A stretch of 64,000 nt of DNA from Zingiber officinale (taxonomy: Eukaryota; Streptophyta; Magnoliopsida; Zingiberales; Zingiberaceae): positions 19,151,173 through 19,215,172 of the forward strand of contig NC_055998.1 in assembly GCF_018446385.1 (NCBI RefSeq). Direction: 5' to 3'. Both the position numbers and the translations under genes were made by a program. Positions 1 to 11,536 of this stretch are shown here, in pieces. The notes beneath the pieces are model-generated. The model was not told the origin of the DNA. It did not search any database and saw only the letters and a list, made by a program, of their open reading frames with translations. Position 1 is the stretch's first letter, and the number at the start of each line of letters is the position of its first letter.

Positions 1-3000
1 TAGTCCTGAAGGTTTTTCTGCAGCAAAGGGAACTGAATGAGGTTCTGTCATGTTCAATGAATTCTCCTACTTATGTTCTACTAATCATTTATTGAACTGA
101 ACTACAATTGAACAAGTAGATAGAGTAACCAACCTTGTGCGGCTTGCTCATTCATAATGCTGCAAGTCTTCCTCATCAATTAAAGCTAGCCAGCAATAAA
201 CTTTTTATGTTCTACCAAACCAAGGGATTTTATTTCATATCATAGGGGATGCACCGTCTTGATACTGTTTTTGGACTTTTCACAGGTTTATTCAGGTGGT
301 ATTGGTTCTTATGCACTTCTTGTGATGTTAATAGTGTACTTACAGGTAAATAATGCATTATTCTTGTGGATTCATTATTGAACTCATCCAATTCTTGATA
401 GTCACTTTTGTAGATGCATTGGAGTGGATTAGATTCACACAGTTCCCGCTGTCATATGGAAGATAATTTGGGCATTCTTTTGGTATGACTTACACTAATA
501 TGTTTCCTGTTGTCTCATTCACTTTTTTCATTTATTTATGTTTATATGATCAACGTTGAGTTCATTAATATGGCAGTAAAGTATTCGATCTTTATGAAAA
601 TACTACTTTTTTTTAGAATGAGTCACAATATCTATTATAGTACTATCTTGTATGAGTGGGATTATTAACTGCTTGAACTCCTCCATCTAAGAAAGTATAT
701 ATTCATGCTGCCTTTGTCAACAACACAATCATGACATGGTGATGATAATAAGCTACATGCTATAATGACCTCTAAACTTAGATGCTGCCATTGCCATGTA
801 AGCACTTAGTTGTATAGTTGTCAGTGTAGTCTCACATGATGTATTTAGTTATTAGGTGTGTGTTTGAGTCATATCTTTAGGGAAAAGTTCATGGTCACTC
901 GGACCATGAGCTTCTCTATTTGGGAGAAAAACAGTTCCATGTGTTGTGCAAACAAGAGAATAATCGCAAGGAAGGAGAATGACAAGAGGGAATAATGCAT
1001 GACAAGAAAGGGAGACAATAGATTCATGTGGTTCAATAAGAGTACCTATATCTACAGTCACATAGATGTTTGTGTTTCCTCAAGAGTACCTATGTCTACA
1101 ATCGCAATCAAGAGAATTTTGTTACCATCTATGCCATAACAGAAAAACCTGACACAATATGGTTTTTCTGCTCCTTGTTCCACACAACTTCTCCCTCTAC
1201 ATAACACGTGGCTATTCTTGAATGGTCTTGATTCATAACATGTTATAGTGATGGCCTCAACCGTGTGATTCCTTCGCCTCCTTGTTCCACCTCTGTTATT
1301 GCCGCATGGGTCTCCTCAGGCCTGCACAGATCACATCTCCAAACACAGAAGTGATTCAGGCTATCAAGTTGTAATCCTTTAAGGAGGAGGGCACTATCTA
1401 TGGCTCTCCACTTCTAGAGTCGATGCTTATTACTCATTGATCTGTTGTTAAGAACAGGGCAGTTGAGCTCATTGCCAAAGTGATCCAAATAAGTGTATCC
1501 ATACTTGCTCTCATATGAGGCAGTAACAATGAATGCATATATTATGATAACTTATAACCTAAGGTAACATAACGTGTATATTAGATATGAGATAATGATC
1601 ATGTGCTGGAGTTGATTATGTGCTCCTGTTTCTTCATAATGGATCAAAGCATTCATGATTTTGGGAAAGTTGATGCAACACTGTTATGTCTGTTTATTCT
1701 TGTAATCTCTGATGGAAATGTTCAAGTTCCTGCATGAATGAGGAACTCCACAAAAGGACCATGAAGACCAATATATGACTAGCCTCTACCACTGATACTT
1801 TTGGTTTTCTGCTCATCTTTTTCTTTGATACAGGCTTCCATATGAAAGGATTTTCAAGTTGCTTTACTCTATTTCATACAGAGCCCTTTGCTCTAAATCT
1901 TTGTATAGACGAAGAAATCACTTCTACTTTTTAAAGACATTCTGGAACTATCAAATATCTTTCCACATAGGCTAACATTGTACCGAACGCATGCTCTTTA
2001 AGATTTAATGTGCAGGTTTCTAAAGAGAATTGCAGATGTGTAACATGGGGCTTTGTTGTATATTTGCCATGGTTCTCTGTTTAGTTCCAAAAGTTAAGAT
2101 TAAATCCATCTTCATGATGAAATATTCACTTTTGAAAATTCATATAGTCCCATTTACCAAACTTTGGAGTTCTAGATAGTCAATTAAACACAATGTTTCA
2201 ATTCTCATGATTTTCCACCTCTTTCCTTGAATAGGTTGGCTTCTTTGAGTTTTTTGGAAGAAAATTGAACACTAGCAATGTTGGTATATCTTGCAACTCC
2301 AAAAGGGTGTTTTTCTCCAAGACTGATAAAGGGTACCATTGCCTTGTGCAAAACGATGTTAATATAGACTTCATTGTTTTTTTGCCAATGTGCTTTCCAA
2401 GACTGATATGTGTTCCCGTAGGTTTTTCAACTCGGAGAGATCATATTTGCTATCCATCGAGGATCCCCAGGTGTTTTTTCAGCTGCACTCTTGTTATTTG
2501 TTAGTCGTGGTTATTGTACTAATGGATGTTCTATCTGTTTGAATTAAACTGAATTAGGCACCAGACAATGACCTTGCGAAGAATTCCTACAACTACTTTA
2601 TGGTAAGCTCTGTTTTTGATCGAGATGCTTTTCTCCAATTTCAGTGGTAATAAATGAACTACATATTATACATCTCAAATATATAGAGAATTATTTTTGT
2701 ATGCTCATAACCTTGCATTTCTTTCTTCTCAGTAGTGACTTGTGGGCAAAACATTTTTGATTATTCAAAGCTGCCAACTCTGGCTAAATGTTCTATCTTG
2801 CTGCAGGTTAGATCTGCATTTGCAGCGGCTTACTCTACATTAACAGATGTGAAAGCCATCATGCGGTTGGGTCCAGAAAGTGGCATTTTGGGGAACATCA
2901 TACGTCCAGATCCAGTCCTTTTTGATCGCAAAGGGGCAGGTGATGGACAACTGACTTTTAACAACCTTCTCTCAGGAGCTGATAAATCAATGATGGAAGC

Positions 3001-3340
3001 GCATTGTTTTGAGAATGGAGGTGATGTGTATAACTGGCAATTGGTCGACGATGAGCCACTGCCACGAGAGAAGCTGAACAACAACAACGACAGCATACCA
3101 TCCTGGAAGAGATTTTCAAAATCAAAACATTGGCAAAACAGAAGAGAAAAGCCAGAAATCATTGACGGTGATAATAAAGAAAAGAGTAGCCGAAGTGCAA
3201 GCGCATCCAAGCGAAGGAAAAGATTTGAAAAGTCAGAACACTTCGACAATGACCATAAAGAAAAGAGCCCGCTAAGTGCAAGTGCATCGAAACAAAGGGG
3301 AAAGATTCTAGGCAAAAAACTCTATAGAGAAAATATCTGA
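1..3340 (+). CDS. TRF4/PAPD5-like non-canonical poly(A) polymerase, 3' exons (partial)
   Basis: Nuclear TRF4/PAPD5-type nucleotidyltransferases add short oligo(A) tails that mark RNAs for exosome decay or processing. I read exons at 1-41, 286-345, 414-482, 2235-2332, 2422-2470, 2558-2602 and 2807-3340; all junctions are GT-AG and phases agree. Signature pieces are VYSGGIGSYALL (end of the catalytic core), NLGILL joined to VGFFEFFGRKLN (PAP-associated domain), SIEDPQ, APDNDLAKNSYNYF, and VRSAFAAAYSTLTD followed by IIRPDP. The N-terminal catalytic half lies outside the window. The C-terminal tail of about 100 residues is basic and holds two imperfect copies of a KEK-S-SASASK motif. The 1752-bp intron 483-2234 shows no gene. 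The stop is TGA at 3338-3340. Family assignment is firm; the exact paralogue is not. Confidence 0.88.
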
Positions 3341-3705
3341 TGGCTGGTTGAGAAGAACCATCACAGGAATGTAGAGGTATCAAAAGTCACTCTTTGGCAC
3401 CAACGTCTAGCTGCTGCTACCAATGATTGATTAAAGTTTATTAATATGAACACACTTTGCTGGAACCATTCTTTTTCCCTATCGCAATCAATTGAAGCAG
3501 TGAGAGAGCATGTATGAGTTCTTCCTCCGACAGAACTACCAGCTTCAAGATCATTGTTTATTGGTTTGTATTTTATAGGTGCTCCTTCCCGAATTGAGTT
3601 TGTTCAGCTGATAAAATGTATATTATTCATCGGACAATATAAAACTTGTTGGCACTATATTTATTGTAAGCATTGTGGTCAAGGTATAGTTCCATTATAT
3701 ATGAC
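3341..3705. other. Convergent intergenic spacer / 3' UTRs
   Basis: This 365-bp gap separates the stop codons of the poly(A) polymerase gene (+) and the cysteine protease gene (-). It is AT-rich and probably holds both 3' UTRs. I see no open frame or repeat in it. Confidence 0.6.
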
Positions 3706-4799
3706 TCATGCTGTTGGATAAGAGGCGTAGGAGGCAATGCCACAGAGCCCTTCAGTGGCGCCAACATCTCTCTGCAACCTCAGGTACCCTTTCTCACCCC
3801 ATGACACTCCCCACGAGTTCTTAATTATCCAGTACTTGTTTCCTCCCTTCGTCCTTCCGTAGCCCACTACTATCACTCCGTGGTTCAATTCCGTCCCGCA
3901 CTCTCCGGTGAAGATGCCGCTCGAGTAGAACTGAAAGTCCAGCCCTCCCGCGTCGACTGCGACCGCCACTGACTGCCTGGCCACCGCTGCTGTGAGCGAT
4001 GACTCGCCGATGTTTGGCACTCTCATGTAGGCCCTAATTCCGGCCGTTGGCTTCTCCGCTAGTGACGGGTTGCAGTTGCCGTTTGACGCTGTGTAAGGGT
4101 AGTTTGCTTCTGTGGTCAGCCCGCCGCGGCGGACGATGAAGTCAAAGGCGCCGTCGATGGTGCCACCGTCACAGCCGTTGTTCTCGCCGGTGACGTCGCA
4201 GTCTACTAGTTCTTGGACCGACAAAGAGATGAGTTTGCCGGTTCGGAGCTGGATGATGGCCTCTGTTGCTGCCGCTGCTGCGAAGGCCCAGCAGCATGCT
4301 GACAAAATGACATTAACTATAGCAGCCTTTTTTTTTCGGGACATTTAATCTGTCTTTTAATATAATTTTTAATTAATTATTTCGTTTTACCACATTCTCC
4401 TTGATCTTTGATCGGAGTCACTGCTCCCTTGCTCCGCCAGTCCACGGCGGCAGGCACGGACGCCGACGCATTGCCGTCGGATCCAAAGCTTCTAGACGCC
4501 GCTGCCGTGTTCGCTCCATTCGGCCTCGATCCAGCACGCAGAGCCATGAACTCATCATTTGTTAAGTCAGCAAACTGGTTGAGCCCGAGCTTGTACATGC
4601 GGCTCGCGTTGTTGTTGGCGGCGGCGACGTAATCGACGTTGCGTTTAAAGACATGGTATCGCCGATCCTTCTCCGCCGCGTCCTTGTAAATGCGCCGGTG
4701 CTGCGCCATCCACCGCTCGTGCATGGCAACATCTGCAAAGGAGGACATGAAACCTGAGAGTAATAAGGAGAACAAGACGAGACCTGTCATCGATGACAT
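3706..4799 (-). CDS. SAG12-like papain-family cysteine protease
   Basis: Secreted or vacuolar C1A cysteine protease of the senescence-associated SAG12 group, 333 residues, close to the usual length of about 345. Exon 1 is 4391-4799 and exon 2 is 3706-4298; the 92-bp intron is GT-AG with a phase-1 junction. It opens with a hydrophobic signal segment of about 22 residues. An I29 inhibitor prodomain follows ([13 protein letters not shown] to [14 protein letters not shown]), and the mature enzyme starts near [20 protein letters not shown]. The oxyanion Gln (DQGEC), catalytic Cys (CCWAF), His ([11 protein letters not shown]) and Asn (KNSWG) are all present. The residue after the first Cys, nearly always Gly, is Ala here and is formed across the splice junction. 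The coding sequence is GC-rich. It converges with the upstream gene. Function is inferred from family; expression in senescence cannot be read from sequence. Confidence 0.92.
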
Positions 4800-4848
4800 T
4801 ATCAGTACCGCAGCGAAGTGATAATCAACAAGGGCATCTTGCAGTGCA

Positions 4849-4857
4849 ATATATAGA
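4849..4857 (-). promoter_or_regulatory. Putative TATA box of the cysteine protease gene
   Basis: Read on the minus strand the site is CTATATATT, about 50 bp upstream of the ATG at 4799. That would place transcription start near 4820 with a very short 5' UTR. Assigned by position and sequence only. Confidence 0.5.
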
Positions 4858-4859
4858 GT

Positions 4860-5535
4860 AGAGAAGTTGAAGTTTTATTTATCAGCAATATTTGATTAGA
4901 TAATGGAGTCATAGGGATAGGCTAATGGATCAGGAGTATGGGTCATGGAGATTATAGCAGGAAATTAATAATCTTTATTTTGGTGATTTTAGGGTTTAGG
5001 GAGTTTGAATTTTTAATTGCACGAGTCGTGGATGATCTAATAATAATGGGGATAGACTTGTGTGATGGTCTCTTTCACCCAAGATCCAGGGAAAGGGATA
5101 TTGTTATTAAATTAAGGATTGTACTTAGTACAACTAATAGATAGGATCGACCATAACTTAGCGTAACTAAAAGGTAGCATTTTGTTTATGTTTGCCCCAT
5201 GCTACACCGTAGATTTCAACGTGCTCAAATCCATATATCTTAAATATACTCACGCACGCGGTTTCAATTGGATTTTTAGTTTGATGAGCTGTAGCAATAT
5301 GTTCGTTGTCATGCATGTCCTTGTCCATTTCTTCCTATTAGGTTAGGGTTGGAAAATGCAGTTTGATAGGTGGCAATAAACTCTTTGGGCACGCAAGCTC
5401 AAGACTTTGTGATTAGTAAATGTAACACGTGTTTTTTCATCTCTCCGAAGACTGCTGACGAGGACGAACGACTCTATAATGGATCCGGGACTACTTCGAA
5501 TGGGTAAGTTAGCATTTATTGTAGGTGATATGTGG
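4860..5535. other. Upstream intergenic region, nothing recognised
   Basis: AT-rich sequence upstream of the cysteine protease. Short open frames here have no recognisable motifs. It may include protease promoter elements, but none can be assigned. Confidence 0.5.
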
Positions 5536-5539
5536 AAGA

Positions 5540-5880
5540 TGGAGAGTAACAGACTCTGATCCAAGGTTTCGAAAGAGAAATTTAATTTTTATGTAGTTGT
5601 TAGGAGGACACCTCTCTGCATATTTTCTTATCGTAGTCCTCATATGAGCCAACGTGCCTGCTAATATTCGCTGAGAAATGATCCTAATTAATGATGAGGG
5701 GGTTGCATTACTCTTCACATGCTTTAAGCAAACTATGTGTGAATATACAATCTAGATAGAATCGGAAGATGAGTAGATGAAGTTATTTTAGAGTGGCCTT
5801 GAAAGCATATGAAGTTGAAAATCGAGGTTGAGCTAGCGGCGACGTAGGCGACTAAGGCTGTCATATCCTGAAGGAGTCTC
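5540..5880. repeat. Diverged fragment of a gypsy LTR, shared with 58710-59180
   Basis: Blocks such as GGGGGTTGCATT, CTTTAAGCAAACTA, GTGGCCTTGAAAGCA and TAGGCGACTAAGGCT recur in the same order at 58710-59180. That region lies in the 5' LTR of the Tat-like gypsy element. The two are clearly related but diverged, so this is an old LTR remnant. Confidence 0.7.
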
Positions 5881-6976
5881 TGTTCGACAAACGAACAATA
5901 TCTCCCTCCTTATGATAACATAGAGAACCTGGATACAATGGCATAAGGCAGTACAATTATAGTACCTACAACCCACACGACTGGAACAAAAACACAACCA
6001 CGTAAGATAATATGCAGCCACACGGCTAGAATCATGCAAACACAACGGAAGACATAAGGTAAAACATATAAACCAAAACAACTGATTGCGAGCTGACTCA
6101 TCTTGATACAACAACATCAAAGCAAATACAAGAAGCCTTGACATCTCATTTTACCACCTGATCTTAGGCATAACTAAACACTAGTGATCTACGTAGGGAG
6201 TCATCCTCATCAATAGTATAATAACCCTCAAGTGGAACTCCATTTTCACATATATTTTTAGAGCTAGAGATGAAATACTACCTTGTGAGGTTATTTTTAT
6301 GCTTAAGTGTACTCAAGTTTTAATATCATCATGCTTATTGACTAGTGTAATGTTTGGATTCATGAATATTTTGATCCTTGTAAATTTGACAGTTCTAGGT
6401 AAATATCTTTTACTATCTTCAAAGTATTGCTAGAAAATTATGTAGGAGATGATTTTTAGTTTGCTTCATAGATTTATTTGCTCGGGACGTGCAAGAATAA
6501 ATATGGAGGAATTGATAACCATCTTTTTGTTATATTCTTTAGGCTTTTATTTTCATACTTTTTGTTTTTTTTGTATGCTAAATATGTAATTATATCATAT
6601 TTCACGAGTTGTAGATATTTTTACCTTTTGATGAAAATTATATTATATTTGTGGTATTTAATGCTAATATTTGAATGTATTTTTTATAGGCATCAAATGA
6701 TCATGGATTCGAGTAAAATCAGACCAAATCGAGCTCAAATCCGGATTTAAACGAGGAGATCAAGTTCGGGAGTAATCTGAATCGTCCATCCAATATCTGA
6801 GAAGATCTGAGTCATTCATCATGATCCTATCGATCCAAGTCAAAGAGGGAGTAGATCTTAGCGATTGATAAAGATCTGGAGCCTTGGATTCAAATCTGGA
6901 GTGGTCATAGTCGTTGGATCAGTACTAGCTTCATTCACACCGTTGATGCAAATCTGAGGTCATCCATTCAGATTTA
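5881..6976. other. Left flank of the Harbinger element, unassigned
   Basis: AT-rich DNA without a supported gene. The last 250 bp or so, rich in GATC-containing words, may belong to the same LTR-like sequence that resumes at 13273, because the Harbinger element inserted between them. TSD copy TTA is at 6974-6976. Confidence 0.4.
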
Positions 6977-7338
6977 GGGGGTGTTTGGCTAAACTTATTA
7001 AAAACATCTTATAAGATCTAATAGCTTATAAGTTGTTTTAGGAGCTTATAAGCTGTTAGATCTTATTTTAAAAATAAGTTGTTAAAGTGTTTGGGCGAAC
7101 TTATTATAATCAACTTAAAGATATTGATGTATTTGGTATTATAAGATCTTTTTATTAACAAAATTACCAAAAAGGGCATACATCATTATTGCATGTAATA
7201 AAGTTACAATAACTTAAATTAAACATACGTTAAGGATCGATTTTTTTTTAATAAAGTTAACATAAATTTCAAGCAATTAAAAAGTTAAATAACAACTAAT
7301 TAGCAATAATTAAAAGAAAATTTACACCAAACATTATT

Positions 7339-7686
7339 GTGGATCGGTCAGCAGACCGATCCACATCCTTTTTCACCGATCAGGCCATAGCCTGATTGGT
7401 CTGTAAATGCTCTGATCGGTCTGTGGACCGATCAGGCTATAGGTGGATCGGTCCACAGACCGATCCCCCTATCCTTTCTCCCTAACTCCGTTGCCTCCTG
7501 ATCGGTCTACAGACCGATCAGTAATTTCACAGAGGGTTACTGATTGGTTACTGATCGGTCTGGTGACCGATCAGTATCACTAGATCGGTCAACAGACCGA
7601 TCAGTAATTCTCGGTGAGTTCACTGATCGGTCTGGTGACCGATCAGATAACCATAGTATCACTGGATCGGTCTGTTGACCGATCCA
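7339..7686. repeat. Hairpin cluster of GATCGGTC-N4-GACCGATC units inside the Harbinger element
   Basis: At least eight palindromes lie in 350 bp, near 7339, 7412, 7444, 7498, 7551, 7582, 7623 and 7663, with a further variant at 7375. Each has 8-bp arms GATCGGTC / GACCGATC around exactly four bases. The loops include AGCA, TGTG, CACA, TACA, TGGT, AACA and TGTT. Outer base pairs come in two matched classes, CT..AG or TG..CA. The cluster lies between the terminal repeat and the transposase stop codon. Confidence 0.92.
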
Positions 7687-7833
7687 ATGAAGAACTTCCC
7701 AGCCCTAAACCCTAAAGTCTCATTTCAATATAAAGCAAAGTGATATTAATGAAAGCAACAAAGTGAAATATGATCCGGAACAATTTAAGCAATTGAATAG
7801 CAAATACGTGACTAAAAAAATCTAACACTAAAA

Positions 7834-9216
7834 TTATCGTCCACTTCTTGTAATTTCCATAGCAATTGAATCACGCACTGCCATCCAATATATATTGCCA
7901 GGATTATCTTCATTCTCCACCGTAGAGTTTGCTGTAAATATATTGCGTTCGGTAGATGGTTGATAACTTTCATACTCAGCTATTCGGAATGCCTCATCTG
8001 AAACATTTTTCTTTCTTATATAGTTGTGAACGGCCATTGTTGCAAGCACAATTTCTCTTTGTGTATCAATATGATAATAAGGCATATCAGCCAAAATATT
8101 CCATCTTGCTTTCCAAACTCCAAATGTTCGTTCAACACAATTCCTACATGACGAGTGGTAAAAGTTGAATTTTTCTTTCAAATTTCTTGGTGCACGTAGT
8201 TGCAAGGTCCTAGCTCGGCGAAAGTCTTCAAGATGATACCTTATATTTTCACCTTTATAAGGACCCATATATCCTGGCATATGTGAATATCCAGCATCAA
8301 CCAAGTAATATTTTTTTCCTTTTGGATGAGGAAAATTAAGTTCTGGCCTACGAATAGGTTCTCCAAATATTCTATTATCATGAGCAACTCCTTCCCATCC
8401 AGCCCAAACAAATGTAAAACACATATTAAAGTCTACAACTGCTAGAATATTTTGCGTGGGAAAACCTTTGCGTCCAATATATGGGATTGCTTTGCCTTGT
8501 GGTAATCGCGCCTTAACATGTGTGCCATCAATTGCCCCGATGCAATCCTATTAATCATTAAAAACAAATAATTTAATAGATTACAAACGATAAATAAGTT
8601 TCATACATGAACATGTGGTGTTGTTTATTATCTTCAAAATAATATGACATACATCAAAAAATGGCTTGTATCGTTGATGTTGAGGCACATGGTATCCTTT
8701 TCCCTCATTATACTCAGGATGAGGTTTAATTATATCTTCAGCCAACTTTCCAACAACTTTCAGAACTCTATGAAAATGTCTTGAAATAGTTTCACCTGAA
8801 TGATTAAATATCTCTTGCAATAGCCTATTATCTGTACCATGAGCACAAGTCATCAAAAAAATCCCTACTTCCTCATAGATAGACATTCCCCTAGTAGGGA
8901 TCAAATCATAGTTTTGGGTTAACTCATGACATAAATCCAAGAATACAGGTTTTGTCAAACGAAAAGCTTGATAGCACCTTATACTATGGCCATTTAATAC
9001 TTCTTCTATGAATTTATTACCAGTTCGCTCAGATGTACGACATGGAACTTTATGAATATAAGTCTCAAAATATGTTAAAATGCTAAGTGCTATGATTTTG
9101 CATACAATCAGCCATTCTGGATCGTCTTGGAATCCATCTTCATCTTCAATTGGTTCATCCTCACAAAATATATTTGCATCAGTTAAAGCATAGTGTCGAA
9201 CATCCCAAGGCTCCAT
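7834..9216 (-). CDS. PIF/Harbinger transposase (HARBI1-like DDE nuclease)
   Basis: Catalyses excision and integration of the element. Exon 1 is 8653-9216 (ATG chosen at MEPWDVRHY; an in-frame ATG lies ten codons upstream) and exon 2 is 7834-8547. The intron is 105 bp, phase 0, GTATGT to AATAG. The product is about 425 residues, within the family range. An N-terminal HTH-like region (GTDNRLLQEIFNHSGETIS) precedes the catalytic domain. Acidic residues are present in GAIDGTHV, in the VVDF to GWEGVAHDNRIF region, and as Glu in CVERTFGVWKARW. The C-terminal motif AVHNYIRKK is also typical. No stop or frameshift interrupts it. It lies downstream of ORF1 on the same strand. Confidence 0.9.
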
Positions 9217-9434
9217 TAAACTATAGAAGTAATGAACAAAAAACAAGTATGAGATACCAGAACAAAAAACATTGATTAACTTCGATAAATATTACATCAT
9301 GTGTTACCAGTCGAATAAGATTAAATATTAAAGACATAACAAAACTACTAATAAAGTCACAAAATTAGAAAACAATTCATCAACTTCAACTACTGAATTC
9401 CTAGTATCACGGCTACAAACCACTATCAACGACA

Positions 9435-10550
9435 TTAATTTTTTTTGCTCATGTCATGATTATACTTTAACCACGCCAAACGACAATCATTATCAGGTTG
9501 ATTGAGAAAAATTGCTCGCATTTCTTTTTTGCTCAACAAGTTACAAGCGTAACACCAAAGCTCAGTTTTATGCTCTATTCCGGGAATATTCTTTAGTATC
9601 ACCATTGCAGATTCAATATCTTTCTCTGTCGAAGGTGTGGAAGTTACGGTGCTCTTATTTTCTAAATACTTTAAAAGAGAGTGAATATCTTCCTTTAGTG
9701 AGGCTGCTCCAGAAATTTTCTTCTTTTCTTTACCATCTTCTCCATTAAATTTTCTCTTCAACGATGACAAAGATGGAAACACAATGTCATTACCCATATT
9801 ACTTTTTTCTTTGATTCCAAAGCTGGCATCATGCTCGATTCCCCTATCCTCGTTATATTCACTATCATCGATGCCAATATGCCCTTCAAAATCAGGAAAA
9901 TCATCATTTTCTTTCATAAACTCTTCATTGTCATCAATGCAATGCACAGTTTGTCGACTTGGTGCCCTTGCCCTTTCTCCCGTGGCAGCAACATCAGAAA
10001 ATAATTTATCATACCGAAACCACACGAGTGATAAATCTTTATTTCTAAATTTGGCATACTCTCCATTTTCCTGCAATAATAAAGTATATTATTATCAATG
10101 AACGAATAAAAAATTTTATGCAAATAAAATTAGAAAGATTACCCTAAGTTTTGTCTCCCACCATTCATCGGATGCATCAAGTGAATTATTTGTAGGATTC
10201 CAACCAACTCCAGTTTCCATGTGCATCAACTTCTTGAATAATAACCACTCCTTTTTCATGGAATCCCAATGGTTCCGAAGCTGCTTGTACACATAATTTT
10301 GTCCAGTTGCATCATTAAATTTTCTCACTAAGTTTTTCCATCCATTCGTATTAAAGTGACTATTTGGTCGATTTCCTAGTAAAATTTCTTCTTCGCACAA
10401 ATCAACAAATTTCAGGGATAGAAATGTAGTCCATCTTGCATTTGAACGTCCTTCACTTTGTTGATTTGTTTTAGTTGAAATTTTACTTGTATTCTTACTC
10501 AAAGTTGGATTTGACGTGACTCCTTTGTTTCTATTGTCTTGATTTTCCAT
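9435..10550 (-). CDS. Harbinger ORF1, Myb/SANT-like DNA-binding protein
   Basis: In PIF/Pong elements this partner binds the terminal region and helps bring the transposase to DNA. Exon 1 is 10143-10550 and exon 2 is 9435-10070, joined by a 72-bp GT-AG intron in phase 0; the product is 347 residues. The trihelix/Myb-like domain covers about residues 35-135, with RWTTFLSLKFVDLCEEEI, GWKNLVRKFND, QLRNHWDSMKKEW and DEWWETKLR. After the junction ENGEYAKFRNK completes the domain. An acidic stretch follows, then a C-terminal region with MRAIFLNQPD. An alternative upstream ATG at 10607 would add a hydrophobic segment and is less likely. The frame is intact. Confidence 0.88.
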
Positions 10551-11117
10551 TTCCAAACTAACAAAATAAAACAACAACCAAAAAAATAAATGAGGAAGTA
10601 CAATCAATAATGGAGCTTCGATAGGGGAATGATAAAACTAAAAAGATGATATTGATAATTTTTGCTAATTTACGATTCATGTTTCTATGCCACAATATAG
10701 TGTACAAGTGGTTCCTGTTGGTCCAAATTAAGCATATTCAATGAAATTCTTGAAACTGAGATAAATCTACAATTGGTGATCATGTAAATATTTTCCTCAT
10801 CCCAATGATAAATCCTCTCAACACACTGGTATGTTTTGGATACCAAAGACTATGGAAAAAAATTTAACAGATTTGAAGAGACCTTCATATTTTTATCCAT
10901 ACATAAAGACACTTTGACCACAAACTATAAGAGACCTTCAAAGCATGAGTACTGATAAACAGATTTGAAGACAAAAACATGACAAGTGCTGGAAGAGAAG
11001 AATATTATTCGATGTTAAAAGTCACTAATCTTGCAACAACCATTGAAAGATAAGCATATAGAAAGAAATTTGATAGAAAAAATAAATTCTAACGATACAT
11101 TGTTGAATTTCTGCACA

Positions 11118-11317
11118 GACGAAGAAGATATAACGCTGGAAGAGATGTCGACGAAGAAGATGACAAGCGCTAGAAGAGATGTCGACGTAGAAGATGACAA
11201 GCACTGGAAGAGACGCCGAAGAAGATGACAAGTGCTGGAAGAGAAGTCGGCGAAGAAGATGAGAAACGCTGGAAGAGAAGTCGGCGGAGAAGATGAGAAA
11301 CGCTGGAAGAGAAGTCG
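11118..11317. repeat. 34-bp minisatellite, about six copies
   Basis: Six head-to-tail copies of a 31-34 bp unit containing GAAGAAGATGACAAG and GCTGGAAGAGA. It lies upstream of ORF1 inside the Harbinger element, where its promoter or 5' leader would be. The last two copies are nearly identical, so the array is recent. Confidence 0.85.
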
Positions 11318-11536
11318 ACGGCGCTAGGTTTATAAAAATTAATTGAGGATAAGATAGAGATTTATGAAATTATATAAGGATATTTTAGAGAAAAAAATTA
11401 TTAAATAAGATCTTTTTTAGAAAAGTAGGGTCTTCCATACTTTTTTAAAAATAGCTTATAAGCTTTAAAACAGCTTATTTTGACAACTTATAAGCTGTTT
11501 GAAAAAAAAGTTACCAAACAAATTTGAAGAGCTTAT

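Noticed and set aside
2830..3315. Long open frame on the strand opposite the poly(A) polymerase exon
   Set aside because: Shadow of the coding exon; no domain of its own.
6478..6750. 90-codon hydrophobic frame in AT-rich DNA
   Set aside because: Composition-driven Tyr/Phe/Leu string; no family resemblance and no GC-rich codon use like the host genes nearby.
7339..7686. Regular short repeats with variable spacers, at first sight like a CRISPR array
   Set aside because: The repeats are themselves palindromes with 4-bp centres, the spacers vary in length, the host is a plant transposon, and no cas genes exist.
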